Source: Streptomyces sp. Alt3 (lineage in GTDB: Bacteria > Actinomycetota > Actinomycetes > Streptomycetales > Streptomycetaceae). Taken from it: a DNA stretch of 64,000 nt. The notes under the pieces were generated by a model, which saw only the letters and a program-made list of their open reading frames with translations, did not search any database and was not told the DNA's origin. Both the position numbers and the translations under genes were made by a program. The stretch spans positions 5,580,001 through 5,644,000 of the forward strand of contig NZ_CP120983.1 of assembly GCF_030719215.1 (NCBI RefSeq). Reading direction: 5' to 3'. Below are positions 26,650 through 38,506 of the stretch, in pieces (the first letter of the stretch is position 1; each line of letters starts with the position of its first letter).

Positions 26650-26690
26650 GGTACCCAGCCTGGTACCAGAGTCTCCTTGTCCTGGTACCG
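26650..26690. promoter_or_regulatory. GGTACC-containing operator region between MFS and regulator
   Basis: Three GGTACC words lie at 26650, 26662 and 26684. CTGGTACCAG (26660-26669) is a perfect palindrome, and CCTGGTACC recurs 22 bases on (26681), two helical turns. This is a good candidate operator for the divergent regulator. Confidence 0.5.
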
Positions 26691-26733
26691 ACAGCACCTG
26701 GCAATACGCCGGGGCGTTCGGCAGGCTGGGGGT

Positions 26734-27597
26734 ATGACGACCACGCAGACCGAGGTGTCCGGGACCGACGTCCGGCGCAGCGAGCTCGCCGGCTTCCTCC
26801 GCAGCCGTCGTGAGCGGATCACGCCCGAGCAGGTCGGGCTGCCCCGAGGCCCCCGCAGGCGCACACCGGGCCTGCGCCGTGAGGAGGTCGCGCAGCTCTC
26901 GGCCGTCGGCGTCACCTGGTACACGTGGCTGGAACAGGCGCGCGACATCCAGGTCTCGCCGCAGGTCCTCGACTCGCTGGCCCGCGCCCTGCTGCTCGAC
27001 CGCAGCGAGCGGACCCACCTCTTCGCCCTCGCCGGGGCCGTCGACCCCGCACCCGGCTCGGACTGCGCCGGTGTCACCCCGGCCTTCCAGGAGATGCTCA
27101 CACGCCTGGAGCCCTTCCCGGCCTGCATCCAGAACAGCAGGTACGACATCCTCGCCTACAACCGTACCTACGGCAGGCTGCTGTGCGACCTGGACGACGT
27201 CCCGCCGGAGGACCGCAACTGCATGCTGCTCGCCTACGTCAACGAGGACTGGCGGGCCTCCGTCGTCGATCTGCCCGGGGTGCGCCGGACGATGGCCGCC
27301 AAGTGCCGCGCGTCGATGGCGGAACACCTGGCCGAACCGGCCTGGAAGGCACTGCTGGCGCGGCTGGAGGCGGCCTCGCCCGAGTTCGGCGAGATCTGGG
27401 CCCGGCACGAGGTCGTCGGACCCGTGAACCGCACCAAGGTCTTCCGTAACTCCCGGGTGGGGCTGCTCAGGCTCGACCACACCGACCTGTGGCTGGGCCC
27501 CTCGGCGGGCCCGCGCCTGGTGACGTACGTCCCCTCCGACGAGGAGTCCCGGCAGGGGTTGGAGCGGCTGATGGAGTCGGCCCTCGCGGACACCTGA
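26734..27597 (+). CDS. HTH regulator with MmyB-like ligand-binding domain
   Basis: 287 aa. HTH domain at about residues 10-85 (RRTPGLRREEVAQLSAVGVTWYTWLEQARDIQVSP) and an MmyB-like domain from about 105 (FPACIQNSRYDILAYNRTYGRLL). It closely resembles the regulator at 10910-11839 in the HTH part and likewise faces an MFS gene. ATG at 26734 follows GGGGG. Probably a ligand-responsive regulator of the exporter. Confidence 0.87.
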   Translation: MTTTQTEVSGTDVRRSELAGFLRSRRERITPEQVGLPRGPRRRTPGLRREEVAQLSAVGVTWYTWLEQARDIQVSPQVLDSLARALLLDRSERTHLFALAGAVDPAPGSDCAGVTPAFQEMLTRLEPFPACIQNSRYDILAYNRTYGRLLCDLDDVPPEDRNCMLLAYVNEDWRASVVDLPGVRRTMAAKCRASMAEHLAEPAWKALLARLEAASPEFGEIWARHEVVGPVNRTKVFRNSRVGLLRLDHTDLWLGPSAGPRLVTYVPSDEESRQGLERLMESALADT

Positions 27598-27738
27598 GCG
27601 GACGGCCCGGCACGCACCCTCCGGGAGGCCCTGCGGGCACTTCCCGGGGAGGCCAGGTCGTCGGCCCCGTGAGCACTCCTCCGCGAGGCCCGGGCGGGCG
27701 GTCTCCGCGCCACCGCGCGCGTACGGGACAATGGGGCC

Positions 27739-28887
27739 ATGACCACGCTCGCCCCCGCCCTCCCGCTGCTCCGGATCGGCCCGCACACCGTGCAGCCGCC
27801 GGTCGTGCTCGCCCCCATGGCCGGCATCACCAACGCGCCCTTCCGCACCCTGTGCCGTGAGTTCTCGGGCGGCAAGGGGCTGTTCGTCAGCGAGATGATC
27901 ACCACGCGGGCGCTGGTCGAGCGCAACGAGAAGACCATGCAGCTCATCCACTTCGACGCGACCGAGACGCCGCGCTCGATCCAGCTGTACGGAGTGGACC
28001 CGGTCACCGTCGGCAAGGCGGTGCGCATGATCGTCGACGAGGACCTGGCCGACCACATCGACCTGAACTTCGGCTGCCCCGTCCCCAAGGTCACCCGCAA
28101 GGGCGGCGGGTCCGCCCTGCCGTACAAGAGGCCGCTCCTGCGCGCGATCCTCCGTGAGGCCGTGGCACAGGCGGGCGACCTCCCGGTCACCATCAAGATG
28201 CGCAAGGGCATCGACGACGACCACACCACCTACCTCGACGCGGGCCGTATCGCCGTCGAGGAGGGCGTCACCGCCGTCGCCCTGCACGGCAGGACCACCG
28301 CCCAGCACTACGGCGGCACGGCCGACTGGGACGCCATCGCGCGTCTCAAGGAGCACGTCCCCGAGATCCCCGTCCTCGGCAACGGCGACATCTGGAGCGC
28401 CGACGACGCCCTGCGGATGATGCGTGAGACCGGCTGCGACGGCGTCGTCGTGGGCCGCGGCTGCCTGGGGCGCCCCTGGCTCTTCGGTGACCTGGTCAGC
28501 GCCTTCGAGGGCACGGGAACGCGGCAGGAGCCCGTCCTGCGCCAGGTCGCCGAGGTCATGCTGCGCCACGCGACGCTGCTGGGGGAGTGGATCGGCGACG
28601 AGAGCCGGGGAGTGATCGACTTCCGCAAGCACGTGGCCTGGTACCTCAAGGGCTTCGCGGTCGGCTCGGACATGCGCAGGAAGCTCGCGGTCACCTCCTC
28701 CCTGGAGGAACTGGGCGGACAGCTCCAGGAACTCGACCTGGACCAGCCCTGGCCGGACGGCGCGGACGGCCCCCGGGGGCGCACCTCCGGCAACAACCGG
28801 GTGGCGCTGCCGGACGGCTGGCTGAAGGACCCGTACGACTGCGCGGGAGTCAGCGCCGACGCGGAGCTGGACACCTCGGGCGGCTGA
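27739..28887 (+). CDS. dusB: tRNA-dihydrouridine synthase
   Basis: 382 aa. FMN-dependent Dus family: VLAPMAGITNAPFR at the N-terminus, NFGCPVPKVTRKGGGSAL with the catalytic Cys near residue 113, IKMRKG, and ALHGRTTAQHYGG. NGDIWS and VVGRGCLGRPWLF form the phosphate-binding end. It reduces uridine in tRNA D-loops. Monocistronic in appearance, with a terminator 38 bases after the stop. Confidence 0.93.
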   Translation: MTTLAPALPLLRIGPHTVQPPVVLAPMAGITNAPFRTLCREFSGGKGLFVSEMITTRALVERNEKTMQLIHFDATETPRSIQLYGVDPVTVGKAVRMIVDEDLADHIDLNFGCPVPKVTRKGGGSALPYKRPLLRAILREAVAQAGDLPVTIKMRKGIDDDHTTYLDAGRIAVEEGVTAVALHGRTTAQHYGGTADWDAIARLKEHVPEIPVLGNGDIWSADDALRMMRETGCDGVVVGRGCLGRPWLFGDLVSAFEGTGTRQEPVLRQVAEVMLRHATLLGEWIGDESRGVIDFRKHVAWYLKGFAVGSDMRRKLAVTSSLEELGGQLQELDLDQPWPDGADGPRGRTSGNNRVALPDGWLKDPYDCAGVSADAELDTSGG

Positions 28888-28924
28888 GCGCCTCCCCGCT
28901 ACGACAGGGCACCGAGTGCCCCCG

Positions 28925-28952
28925 AAAAGCCCGCTCATACGAGCGGGCTTTT
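28925..28952. terminator. dusB terminator
   Basis: AAAAGCCCGCTC-ATAC-GAGCGGGCTTTT, a perfect 12-bp stem flanked by A and T runs, so an intrinsic terminator working in both directions. Confidence 0.92.
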
Positions 28953-29460
28953 CCCGTCGGATCGGTCACCTTCCCGGGGATTCGACGGCGTGACCCGGAT
29001 GTCGGTCCTCTCGGGGAAGTGGGCGGGATCGCTTTGTCGACGCTGTGTCGCGCCGTGGTGACCGGCAGTTGTCCCGCGGTCGTCCGGATGGTGACATCTG
29101 AGCGCACTCGGGAGCGTGATTCTCGCCACCCCTGAGAGGCGTTTTGCTCAGATGAGCACTCGCGGGCAGGCTGTACTTCTCAAATGACGGCACTGGGTGC
29201 CAAGCGGGTTTACTTTGATCGATCAAGTCATCCGTCACGGTGAGTTCCCGAACGGGTGCCCGTGGTGGTCTCTCGGTGACCATGGCTTCAAGAGGTGAAC
29301 GAGATGCCCTTCCGGGGGCGACCGGCCCATTACTTTCGATCTGCTGGCGGACGGGTGGTTGAGCCCCCGCGACGCGCAAGTGGCCGTACCGCGACACCTT
29401 CGATCTGGGTATGTTCCTCGCCGTCAGGGCAGCCACCGCGTCCTCGAGGAGTCGAGACCC
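28953..29460 (+). promoter_or_regulatory. Long 5' region of ppdK
   Basis: About 500 bases before ppdK contain no gene I can support. The base composition is less GC-rich than the flanks. TTGATCGATCAA at 29215-29226 is a perfect 12-base palindrome. The word TTCGATCTG occurs at 29336-29344 and 29399-29407. The length suggests a complex promoter or a structured leader. Confidence 0.45.
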
Positions 29461-32172
<2,712 letters not shown>

Positions 32173-32264
32173 GTTCTGCTTCGAGCGATCGTCACGACTC
32201 CGGACACCGCCGGCGGATCACAGAGACCCTCATCGGGGTCCGACGGCGGAGCCGGATTACCCGG

Positions 32265-32299
32265 AAGCGGCGGCACCCTGTGCGGGGGTGCCGCCGCTT
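32265..32299 (+). terminator. ppdK terminator
   Basis: A 14-bp stem (AAGCGGCGGCACCC with GGGTGCCGCCGCTT), loop of 7, about 90 bases after the ppdK stop. Confidence 0.82.
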
Positions 32300-32653
32300 C
32301 GTCAATTGAACGGCGAACCATTCGAAGTGGTTCGCTTTTCACCGTTCGATGCGCAAATCGAGGACGTGCGGCCTGGGTGCGGCCCGGGGATCCCCACCCC
32401 CGGACCGCACCCGCTTACCCCTGCCGGGTGCGGAGCCGCACCATCGTTCACCGCCGCCGAACGGGCAAAGCCCCCCACGGCCCTCACCCGCTCTTCGGTG
32501 ACTCCGGTAACGCACCCGACGTCGTACAGCTTTTCGGGTGGCAGGGATACGGGCGAGACATTTCAACTGTGGCCGAAACCCCGTGGTGACCTCCTGTGAC
32601 GCCGTGCATACGCTTCGGCGGGGGCAATTGCGGGTGCAACAGGTGGGGGTTCG
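32300..32653. other. Intergenic region with a large inverted repeat
   Basis: No gene is supported here. GGGTGCGG (32375-32382) pairs with CCGCACCC (32405-32412) around GGGGATCCCC, giving an extended hairpin that could be a second terminator or an operator. The rest is less GC-rich and probably holds the promoter of the ArsR-type regulator. Confidence 0.4.
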
Positions 32654-33658
32654 GTGCTGCGTATCCATGTGTCCGGGGTGGACCTTTCGCGCGTGCGGAT
32701 GGCCACGAGGCCGGACGCGATGTGGGAAACCATTCTCAGTTTCCACCGGCTGAGGGACCGGCGGGGTTCCACCGTGTTCGGGAAATGGCGGAAGGAATCC
32801 CGAACCAGGTTGAATGGTGAAGCACGCCTGCTGTCCACCGTCGTTCCACCCCGCGGCTATTTCCCCGACTTCCTGACGCCTTCTCAGGGGAGTTCGGAGC
32901 CATTCGGACTGGATGCCGGAATGGAGGCGCTGCGCGACACCCCGGTGGACCGGATCCGCGCGGAGACCGGACTGCTGACGGGGAGCGCCCTCCTCACGCG
33001 CAGGACGCCTTCCGGGCCCGCGCTGCCGGAGGCACTCGCCGAGGGGCGTACGGAGCCGCTGGGACGCCTCATCTCCACCCTGCGCGCCTACCACCGCGCG
33101 GCCGTGGAGCCGTACTGGCCGCACATCCGGGCGAGCGTCGAGGCCGACCGGGCCGTCCGGGGCCGTGCCCTGCTGGACGGCGGCGCGGACGAACTCCTCG
33201 CCACCCTGCCGCCGATGATCCGCTGGCGCGCCCCGGTGCTGGAGGCGGACTACCCCGTCGACCGGGAACTGAGCCTCGACGGGCGGGGGCTGCTCCTGCA
33301 GCCCTCGTTCTTCTGCCGGACCACCCCCGTCGTCTACCGCGACCCGGTGCTCCCGCCCGTCCTGGTCTACCCGGTCACCCACCCCGGGGCCCCGGCGGTC
33401 CCGGAACCCGGCCCCTGGCTCGGCCGGCTCGTGGGGCACACCCGCTCGGCGGTCCTGCGGTCCATAGACAACGGCTGCACGACGAGCGAGCTGGCCCGCA
33501 GGACCGGTGTCTCCCTGGCCTCGGCGAGCCAGCACGCCTGTGTGCTGCGCGAGGCCGGCCTGGTCCGCACCCTGCGCCACGGCAGCTCGGTCCTGCACAC
33601 CCTGACGCCACTGGGCGCCGCCCTGATCAGGGGCGGAGCCCCGATCGCGGTGCCCTGA
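32654..33658 (+). CDS. ArsR-type winged-helix regulator with DUF5937-like N-terminus
   Basis: 334 aa. The N-terminal two thirds begin MLRIHVSGVDLSRVRMATRPDAMWETILS, as in DUF5937 regulators. The C-terminal winged helix (about residues 265-325) reads RSAVLRSIDNGCTTSELARRTGVSLASASQHACVLREAGLV, an ArsR-like HTH. No CxC metal site of classical ArsR proteins is visible, so the signal is unknown. GTG start after a GGTGGGGG stretch. Confidence 0.8.
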   Translation: MLRIHVSGVDLSRVRMATRPDAMWETILSFHRLRDRRGSTVFGKWRKESRTRLNGEARLLSTVVPPRGYFPDFLTPSQGSSEPFGLDAGMEALRDTPVDRIRAETGLLTGSALLTRRTPSGPALPEALAEGRTEPLGRLISTLRAYHRAAVEPYWPHIRASVEADRAVRGRALLDGGADELLATLPPMIRWRAPVLEADYPVDRELSLDGRGLLLQPSFFCRTTPVVYRDPVLPPVLVYPVTHPGAPAVPEPGPWLGRLVGHTRSAVLRSIDNGCTTSELARRTGVSLASASQHACVLREAGLVRTLRHGSSVLHTLTPLGAALIRGGAPIAVP

Positions 33659-33805
33659 AGGGCGCGGCCGGTCGGCGGGGCAGTTGCAGAGGAACGTTCT
33701 TTCTTCGGCCGATGAGTTTCGCGGCCCCCGGCCGTCTAACCCCTTGTAGGCGCTCGCAGGGAGCGCCGGAGCACCGCAGAGTGCCGGACGGAAGAGTGGG
33801 ACACC

Positions 33806-34222
33806 ATGCCTCAGCCTCAGATGATCTTCGTGAACCTTCCGGTCAAGGACCTCGGGACGACGAAGAACTTCTTCGCGAAGCTCGGGTTCGGCTTCAACCC
33901 GCAGTTCAGCGACGAGACGACGGCCTGTCTCGTCATCAGCGACACGATCTTCGCCATGCTCATCAGCGAGCCGCGCTTCAAGGACTTCACCAGGAAGGAG
34001 ATCGCCGACGCCTCCCGGACGACCGAGGTGCTCCTCGCCCTGAGCGCGGAGAGCCGCGAGAAGGTCGACGAGATGGCCGACGCCGCGCTGGCCAACGGCG
34101 GGTCGCCCGCCAACGACCCCATGGACGAGGGCTTCATGTACGGCCGGTCCTTCCAGGACCCGGACGGCCACATCTGGGAGGTCGTCTGGATGGACCCGGC
34201 CGCCGTCGAGGGCCAGGCCTGA
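33806..34222 (+). CDS. VOC-family (glyoxalase-like) protein
   Basis: 138 aa with two beta-alpha-beta-beta-beta modules of the vicinal oxygen chelate fold: MIFVNLPVKDLGTTKNFFAKLGF at the start and FMYGRSFQDPDGHIWEVVWMDP at the end. Such proteins include dioxygenases, glyoxalases and resistance proteins; the substrate is unknown. A good ribosome site (AAGAGTGGGA) is upstream. A hairpin follows. Confidence 0.85.
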   Translation: MPQPQMIFVNLPVKDLGTTKNFFAKLGFGFNPQFSDETTACLVISDTIFAMLISEPRFKDFTRKEIADASRTTEVLLALSAESREKVDEMADAALANGGSPANDPMDEGFMYGRSFQDPDGHIWEVVWMDPAAVEGQA

Positions 34223-34228
34223 CGCACG

Positions 34229-34271
34229 GCGGGGCAGCGTTCACGGAGCCGGCCCCGTGGACGCCGCCCCG
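34229..34271. terminator. Terminator between VOC and PhoX-like genes
   Basis: GCGGGGCAGCGTTCACGG pairs with CCGTGGACGCCGCCCCG through about 17 positions with two G-U pairs, loop of 8. It lies between convergent genes. Confidence 0.65.
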
Positions 34272-34278
34272 GGGCGGA

Positions 34279-35451
34279 TCAGGAGCGGAACGGCCCCGTC
34301 ACCTCGTAGGTGATACCGCCGGACGAGCTCCCGCTGGTGCCGCGCTGCGAGGAGAAGTAGAGCCGCCTGCCGTCCGGGGAGAAGGCCGGGCCGGTGATCT
34401 CCGAACCCGACTGGCCGCTGATCCGCAGGAACGGGGCGACGGTGTCGTCCGGGGTGATCAGGCAGATCTCCATGTTCCCGCCGTCCTCCGCGACGTACAG
34501 GTCACCGGAGGCGGCACGGGTGACGTTGTCCACGCCGGTCAGCGGGGCGCTGCCGCCCGTGACGAGCGAGTCGTCGTAGACGAGCGAGAGGGACGAGGCG
34601 TTCGCGTCGTACGCCCACACCCGGTTGTCGCCCTTCGTGGTGAACCAGCAGGTGCCCGCCGCGTAGAAGCAGCCCTCACCGCCGTTGAACACCTTCGCGC
34701 CGGAGACCTGGTAGCGGGTCTGGGTGGGCGAGCCGTCCGGGTCGGGGACCGTCGTCCAGGTCACCGGGCCCGAGGTGCCGGTGCCCGCGACCAGTACCTG
34801 GAGCGTGCCCGATGACAGGCTGCCCCAGGTGGTGGGACGGAAGCGGTAGAAGCGCCCGTCCGTCTCGTCCTCGGTGAGGTAGACGTAGCCGTGGTCGGGG
34901 TCCGCGGCCGCCGCCTCGTGCTTGAACCGGCCCATCGCGGGGCGCTGCACGGCGGCGTTCACTCCCCAGGGGTCCGTCTCGTACACGGAGCCGCGGGTGA
35001 CCTCCTCGCAGGACAGCCAGGTGTTCCACGGGGTCCGCCCGCCCGCGCAGTTGGTGTTCGTGCCGGACAGGATGCGGTACGCCGACGTGACGGTCCCCGA
35101 GGAGTCGAAGCGCACCGCGCTCGCCCCGCCGCCGCTGCTCGCGGACACCTCCGCGTTGGAGACGTAGATCCAGCCGCCGCCGTCGGTGAAGGTGGCCCCG
35201 CCGTCGGGCGCACTGTGCCAGGTGTACGAGGTGCCGGGGACGGTCTGTCCCGATCGGGCGATGATCCTGCTGGTGAAGCCGCTCGGCAGCAGGATGCCGT
35301 TGCTGTTCGCCGCCTGCAGCGCGCCGTAGGGGCCGGTGGCAGGCTGGGCGGGGTCCGCGAAGGCGGCACCCCGCCACAGGGTGCCGCCGAAAGCCGCCGC
35401 CGAGGTGCCGATCACCGCTGTGCGCAAGAAGGTCCGACGTTCCACGATCAC
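34279..35451 (-). CDS. Secreted PhoX-family (DUF839) protein with Tat signal
   Basis: 390 aa. The N-terminus MIVERRTFLRTAVIGTSAAAFGG is a twin-arginine signal (RRTFLR). The mature part has PhoX-like features: NCAGGRTPWNTWLSCEE, GRFKHEAAAADP, YVYLTEDE and FSPDGRRLYFSSQRGT near the end. PhoX proteins are Ca2+/Fe-dependent alkaline phosphatases, but many relatives are only beta-propeller homologues, so phosphatase activity is not certain. A GTG two codons inside (35445) fits the GGAG site equally well. Confidence 0.82.
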   Translation of the reverse strand: MIVERRTFLRTAVIGTSAAAFGGTLWRGAAFADPAQPATGPYGALQAANSNGILLPSGFTSRIIARSGQTVPGTSYTWHSAPDGGATFTDGGGWIYVSNAEVSASSGGGASAVRFDSSGTVTSAYRILSGTNTNCAGGRTPWNTWLSCEEVTRGSVYETDPWGVNAAVQRPAMGRFKHEAAAADPDHGYVYLTEDETDGRFYRFRPTTWGSLSSGTLQVLVAGTGTSGPVTWTTVPDPDGSPTQTRYQVSGAKVFNGGEGCFYAAGTCWFTTKGDNRVWAYDANASSLSLVYDDSLVTGGSAPLTGVDNVTRAASGDLYVAEDGGNMEICLITPDDTVAPFLRISGQSGSEITGPAFSPDGRRLYFSSQRGTSGSSSGGITYEVTGPFRS

Positions 35452-35561
35452 TCCACGGGTGACGTGCTGGCCCGCCGGTCCGGTCGGCCCGGCGGGTCGA
35501 ACGTCAGGACAGTAGGGGCGCGTGGTTGCCGGAGCTCCAACGTGTCATGAACAGGGCGGGG

Positions 35562-35921
35562 TCAGTCCGCGCGGACCGTGAAGACCGGCACGGAGACCTC
35601 GTCGTCGTCCAGGCAGGCGCCCGTCTCCAGGTCGAAGCGCTGCTTCAGCAGCGGCGACGCGACGAACGGCCGGCCCCCGGCGGAACCGACCAGGCCGCGG
35701 GAGAGGACGTACGCACCGGTGAAGGGGTCGCGGTTGTCGATCGCGTACACCCGCCCGGAGCGGTCCACGAACAGCGCGACCTGACGGCCGTCCGGGAGGA
35801 GCGCCGCCACACCGCGCCCGGGGGTCAGCAGCTCGCGGTCGCAGACCGTCAGCCAGCCGTCCCCGTCCGCGAGCCGGATCGTCCGGGTGTCCCGCGTCGT
35901 TCCGAGTGTCTGCGTCGTCAT
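35562..35921 (-). CDS. nirD: Nitrite reductase small subunit NirD
   Basis: 119 aa with a Rieske-like fold (WLTVCDRELLTPGRGVAALLPDGRQVALF ... YAIDNRDPFTGAYVLSRGLVG). The Cys/His iron-sulphur ligands of true Rieske proteins are absent, as is normal for NirD. It partners NirB in NADH-dependent assimilatory nitrite reduction. Its ATG overlaps the nirB stop by one base. Confidence 0.92.
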   Translation of the reverse strand: MTTQTLGTTRDTRTIRLADGDGWLTVCDRELLTPGRGVAALLPDGRQVALFVDRSGRVYAIDNRDPFTGAYVLSRGLVGSAGGRPFVASPLLKQRFDLETGACLDDDEVSVPVFTVRAD

Positions 35922-38506
35922 CAGGAGGATGTCCCTTCAAGAGTGCGGATGGCGAGCACCGGGCCCGCGAGGATGTCGAGGTCGGGCTTGACCTGGTCCC
36001 GCTCCGGGACGAACTTGACCGAGGGGTCGGGTGCGTCGGGGGCGTTCACGAAGGTCACGAAGCGCCTCAGCCGCTCCGGGTCGTCGATGGTCGCGGCCCA
36101 CTCGTCGCGGTAGCCGCCGACGTGGTCGGCCATCAGCCGCTCCAGCTCGTCGCAGAGGCCCAGCGAGTCGTGGACGACGACGTCCCGGACGTGGTCCAGG
36201 CCGCCCTCGATCCGGTCCAGCCAGGTCGAGGTGCGCTCCAGACGGTCCGCCGTGCGGATGTAGAACATCAGGAACCGGTCGATGAGACGGACCAGTTCGG
36301 CGTCGGAAAGGTCCTGGGCGAGCAGATCCGCGTGGCGCGGGGTCGCGCCGCCGTTGCCGCCCACGTAGAGGTTCCAGCCCTGCGCCGTGGCGATGATCCC
36401 GAAGTCCTTGCCGCGGGCCTCCGCGCACTCCCGGGCGCAGCCGGAGACCGCCGACTTCAGCTTGTGCGGCGAACGCAGCCCCCGGTAGCGCAGCTCCAGG
36501 TCGATCGCCATCTTCACGGAGTCCTGGACCCCGTAGCGGCACCAGGTCTGCCCCACGCAGGACTTGACCGTACGCAGCGACTTCCCGTAGGCGTGCCCGG
36601 ACTCGAAGCCCGCGTCCACCAGACGGGTCCAGATCAGCGGCAGCTGGTCGACACGGGCGCCGAACAGGTCGATCCGCTGGCCACCGGTGATCTTGGTGTA
36701 GAGGCCGAAGTCCCGGGCCACCTCGCCGATCACGATCAGCTTCTCCGGGGTGATCTCACCGCCGGGGATGCGCGGCACGACGGAGTACGAGCCGTTGCGC
36801 TGGAGGTTGGCCAGGAAGTGGTCGTTGGTGTCCTGGAGGGCGGCCTGCTCGCCGTCCAGGACGTAGCCGCTCGCGCCGACCGTCGGGGCCAGGGAGGCGA
36901 TGACCGAGCCGACCGTGGGCTTGCAGACCTCGCAGCCGTCGCCCCCACGGGCCGACTCGCGGCCGTGCGAGTCGAGGAGCCCGGCGTACGTCGTGACACC
37001 GAGGGTGCGGACGATCTCGTACAGCTCGCTGCGGGTGTACTCGAAGCAGCCGCACAGCCCCTGGTCCTCGGGCTGCGGCAGCAGCTGACCGATGACCTTG
37101 ACGCAACTGCCGCACCCGGTACCGGCCTTGGTGCACTTCTTCACCTCGGGCAGCGTGGTGTGCTCGCAGATCGCGCCCTTGGTGACGTTGTGGCAGGAGC
37201 AGATCACGGCGTCGTCGGGCAGCGAGGACGGGCCGAGGGTGACCGGGCCGCCCGCACCTGCCGGCAGTACCAGCTGCTCGGGGGCGACGGGCAGCACCGT
37301 GCCGGTCATCGGCCGCAGTGTGCCGTACTGGTCGGCGTCACCGACGAGGACACCGCCGAGCAGCGTGCCGTCCTGGCCGATCACGAGCTTCTTGTACACA
37401 CCCGAGCGGGAGTCCGCGTACACGACGTCGAGACAACCCTCGGCAGCGCCGTGGGCGTCACCGAAGGAGGCGACGTCCACACCCAGGAGCTTCAGCTTGG
37501 TGGAGAGGTCGGCGCCGGTGAAGGAGGCCGCGTTGCCCGCGATCACCTCGGCGACCGCCAGTGCCATCTCGTAGCCCGGCGCCACCAGCCCGTAGACCCG
37601 GCCGTCCGAGGCGAGCGCGCACTCGCCGATCGCGAAGACGGCGCTGTCGGAGGTGCGGCACTCCTCGTCGACGATGATGCCGCCACGCGGGCCCACCGCC
37701 AGACCGCAGTCACGGGCCAGCTGGTCCCGAGGGCGTACGCCGGCGGAGAAGACGACGAGGTCGGTCTCCAGCGAGGAACCGTCCGACAGGGACATGCCGT
37801 TCACCCGGCCGTCCTCGCCCGCGGTGACCTCCTGGGTGCCGACACCCGTGTGGACGGAGAGGCCCATGTTCTCGATGGTGCGCAGCAGCGCCGCGCCGCC
37901 GCCGTCGTCGACCTGGACGGGCATCAGCCGGGGGGCGAACTCCACGACGTGCGTCTCGAGTCCGAGCCCCTTCAGCGCGCCCGCGGCCTCCAGACCGAGG
38001 AGCCCGCCGCCGACGACCGCTCCGGTCCTCGCCGTCCTCGCGTACTCCTCGATCGCGAGGAGGTCCTCGATGGTGCGGTAGACGAAGCAGCCCTCCGCGT
38101 CCTTGCCCGGGACGGGCGGCACGAACGGGTACGAACCGGTGGCCAGCACGAGCGTGTCGTAGGAGAAGGTCTCCCCGGAGCGCGCGGTGACGGTGCGCGC
38201 CTCACGGTCGACGCTCTCCGCCGGGTCGCCGACGCGCAGCTCGATGCCGTGGCGCTCCATGAACCCGGCCTCGACGAGCGAGAGGTCCTCCGGCGTCCTC
38301 CCGGAGAAGTACGAGGTCAGCTGCACCCGGTCATACGCGGGGCGGGGCTCCTCGCAGAGCACGACGACCCTGGCGGTACCCGCCGCGGGGGTCAGGCCGC
38401 GGTCGGCGAGCGCTTCCAGGAACCGCTGTCCGACCATGCCGTGCCCGACGACCACGATCGTCGGCACGCCTGCGGTGGGGGCGGTCGGGGGAGTGGACAC
38501 CGGCAT
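35921..38506 (-). CDS. nirB: Nitrite reductase large subunit NirB
   Basis: 861 aa. N-terminal FAD/NAD-binding domains (VVVGHGMVGQRF ..., about residues 17-300) are followed by a BFD-like [2Fe-2S] domain (CSCHNVTKGAIC ... CGSC, about 435-480). The C-terminal sirohaem/[4Fe-4S] domain has SCVGQTWCRYG and SGCARECAEARGKDFG. It reduces nitrite to ammonium in the cytoplasm with NADH. Start at 38506 overlaps the upstream flavoprotein stop (TGATG). A longer open frame reading into the next gene is not coding. Confidence 0.94.
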   Translation of the reverse strand: MPVSTPPTAPTAGVPTIVVVGHGMVGQRFLEALADRGLTPAAGTARVVVLCEEPRPAYDRVQLTSYFSGRTPEDLSLVEAGFMERHGIELRVGDPAESVDREARTVTARSGETFSYDTLVLATGSYPFVPPVPGKDAEGCFVYRTIEDLLAIEEYARTARTGAVVGGGLLGLEAAGALKGLGLETHVVEFAPRLMPVQVDDGGGAALLRTIENMGLSVHTGVGTQEVTAGEDGRVNGMSLSDGSSLETDLVVFSAGVRPRDQLARDCGLAVGPRGGIIVDEECRTSDSAVFAIGECALASDGRVYGLVAPGYEMALAVAEVIAGNAASFTGADLSTKLKLLGVDVASFGDAHGAAEGCLDVVYADSRSGVYKKLVIGQDGTLLGGVLVGDADQYGTLRPMTGTVLPVAPEQLVLPAGAGGPVTLGPSSLPDDAVICSCHNVTKGAICEHTTLPEVKKCTKAGTGCGSCVKVIGQLLPQPEDQGLCGCFEYTRSELYEIVRTLGVTTYAGLLDSHGRESARGGDGCEVCKPTVGSVIASLAPTVGASGYVLDGEQAALQDTNDHFLANLQRNGSYSVVPRIPGGEITPEKLIVIGEVARDFGLYTKITGGQRIDLFGARVDQLPLIWTRLVDAGFESGHAYGKSLRTVKSCVGQTWCRYGVQDSVKMAIDLELRYRGLRSPHKLKSAVSGCARECAEARGKDFGIIATAQGWNLYVGGNGGATPRHADLLAQDLSDAELVRLIDRFLMFYIRTADRLERTSTWLDRIEGGLDHVRDVVVHDSLGLCDELERLMADHVGGYRDEWAATIDDPERLRRFVTFVNAPDAPDPSVKFVPERDQVKPDLDILAGPVLAIRTLEGTSS

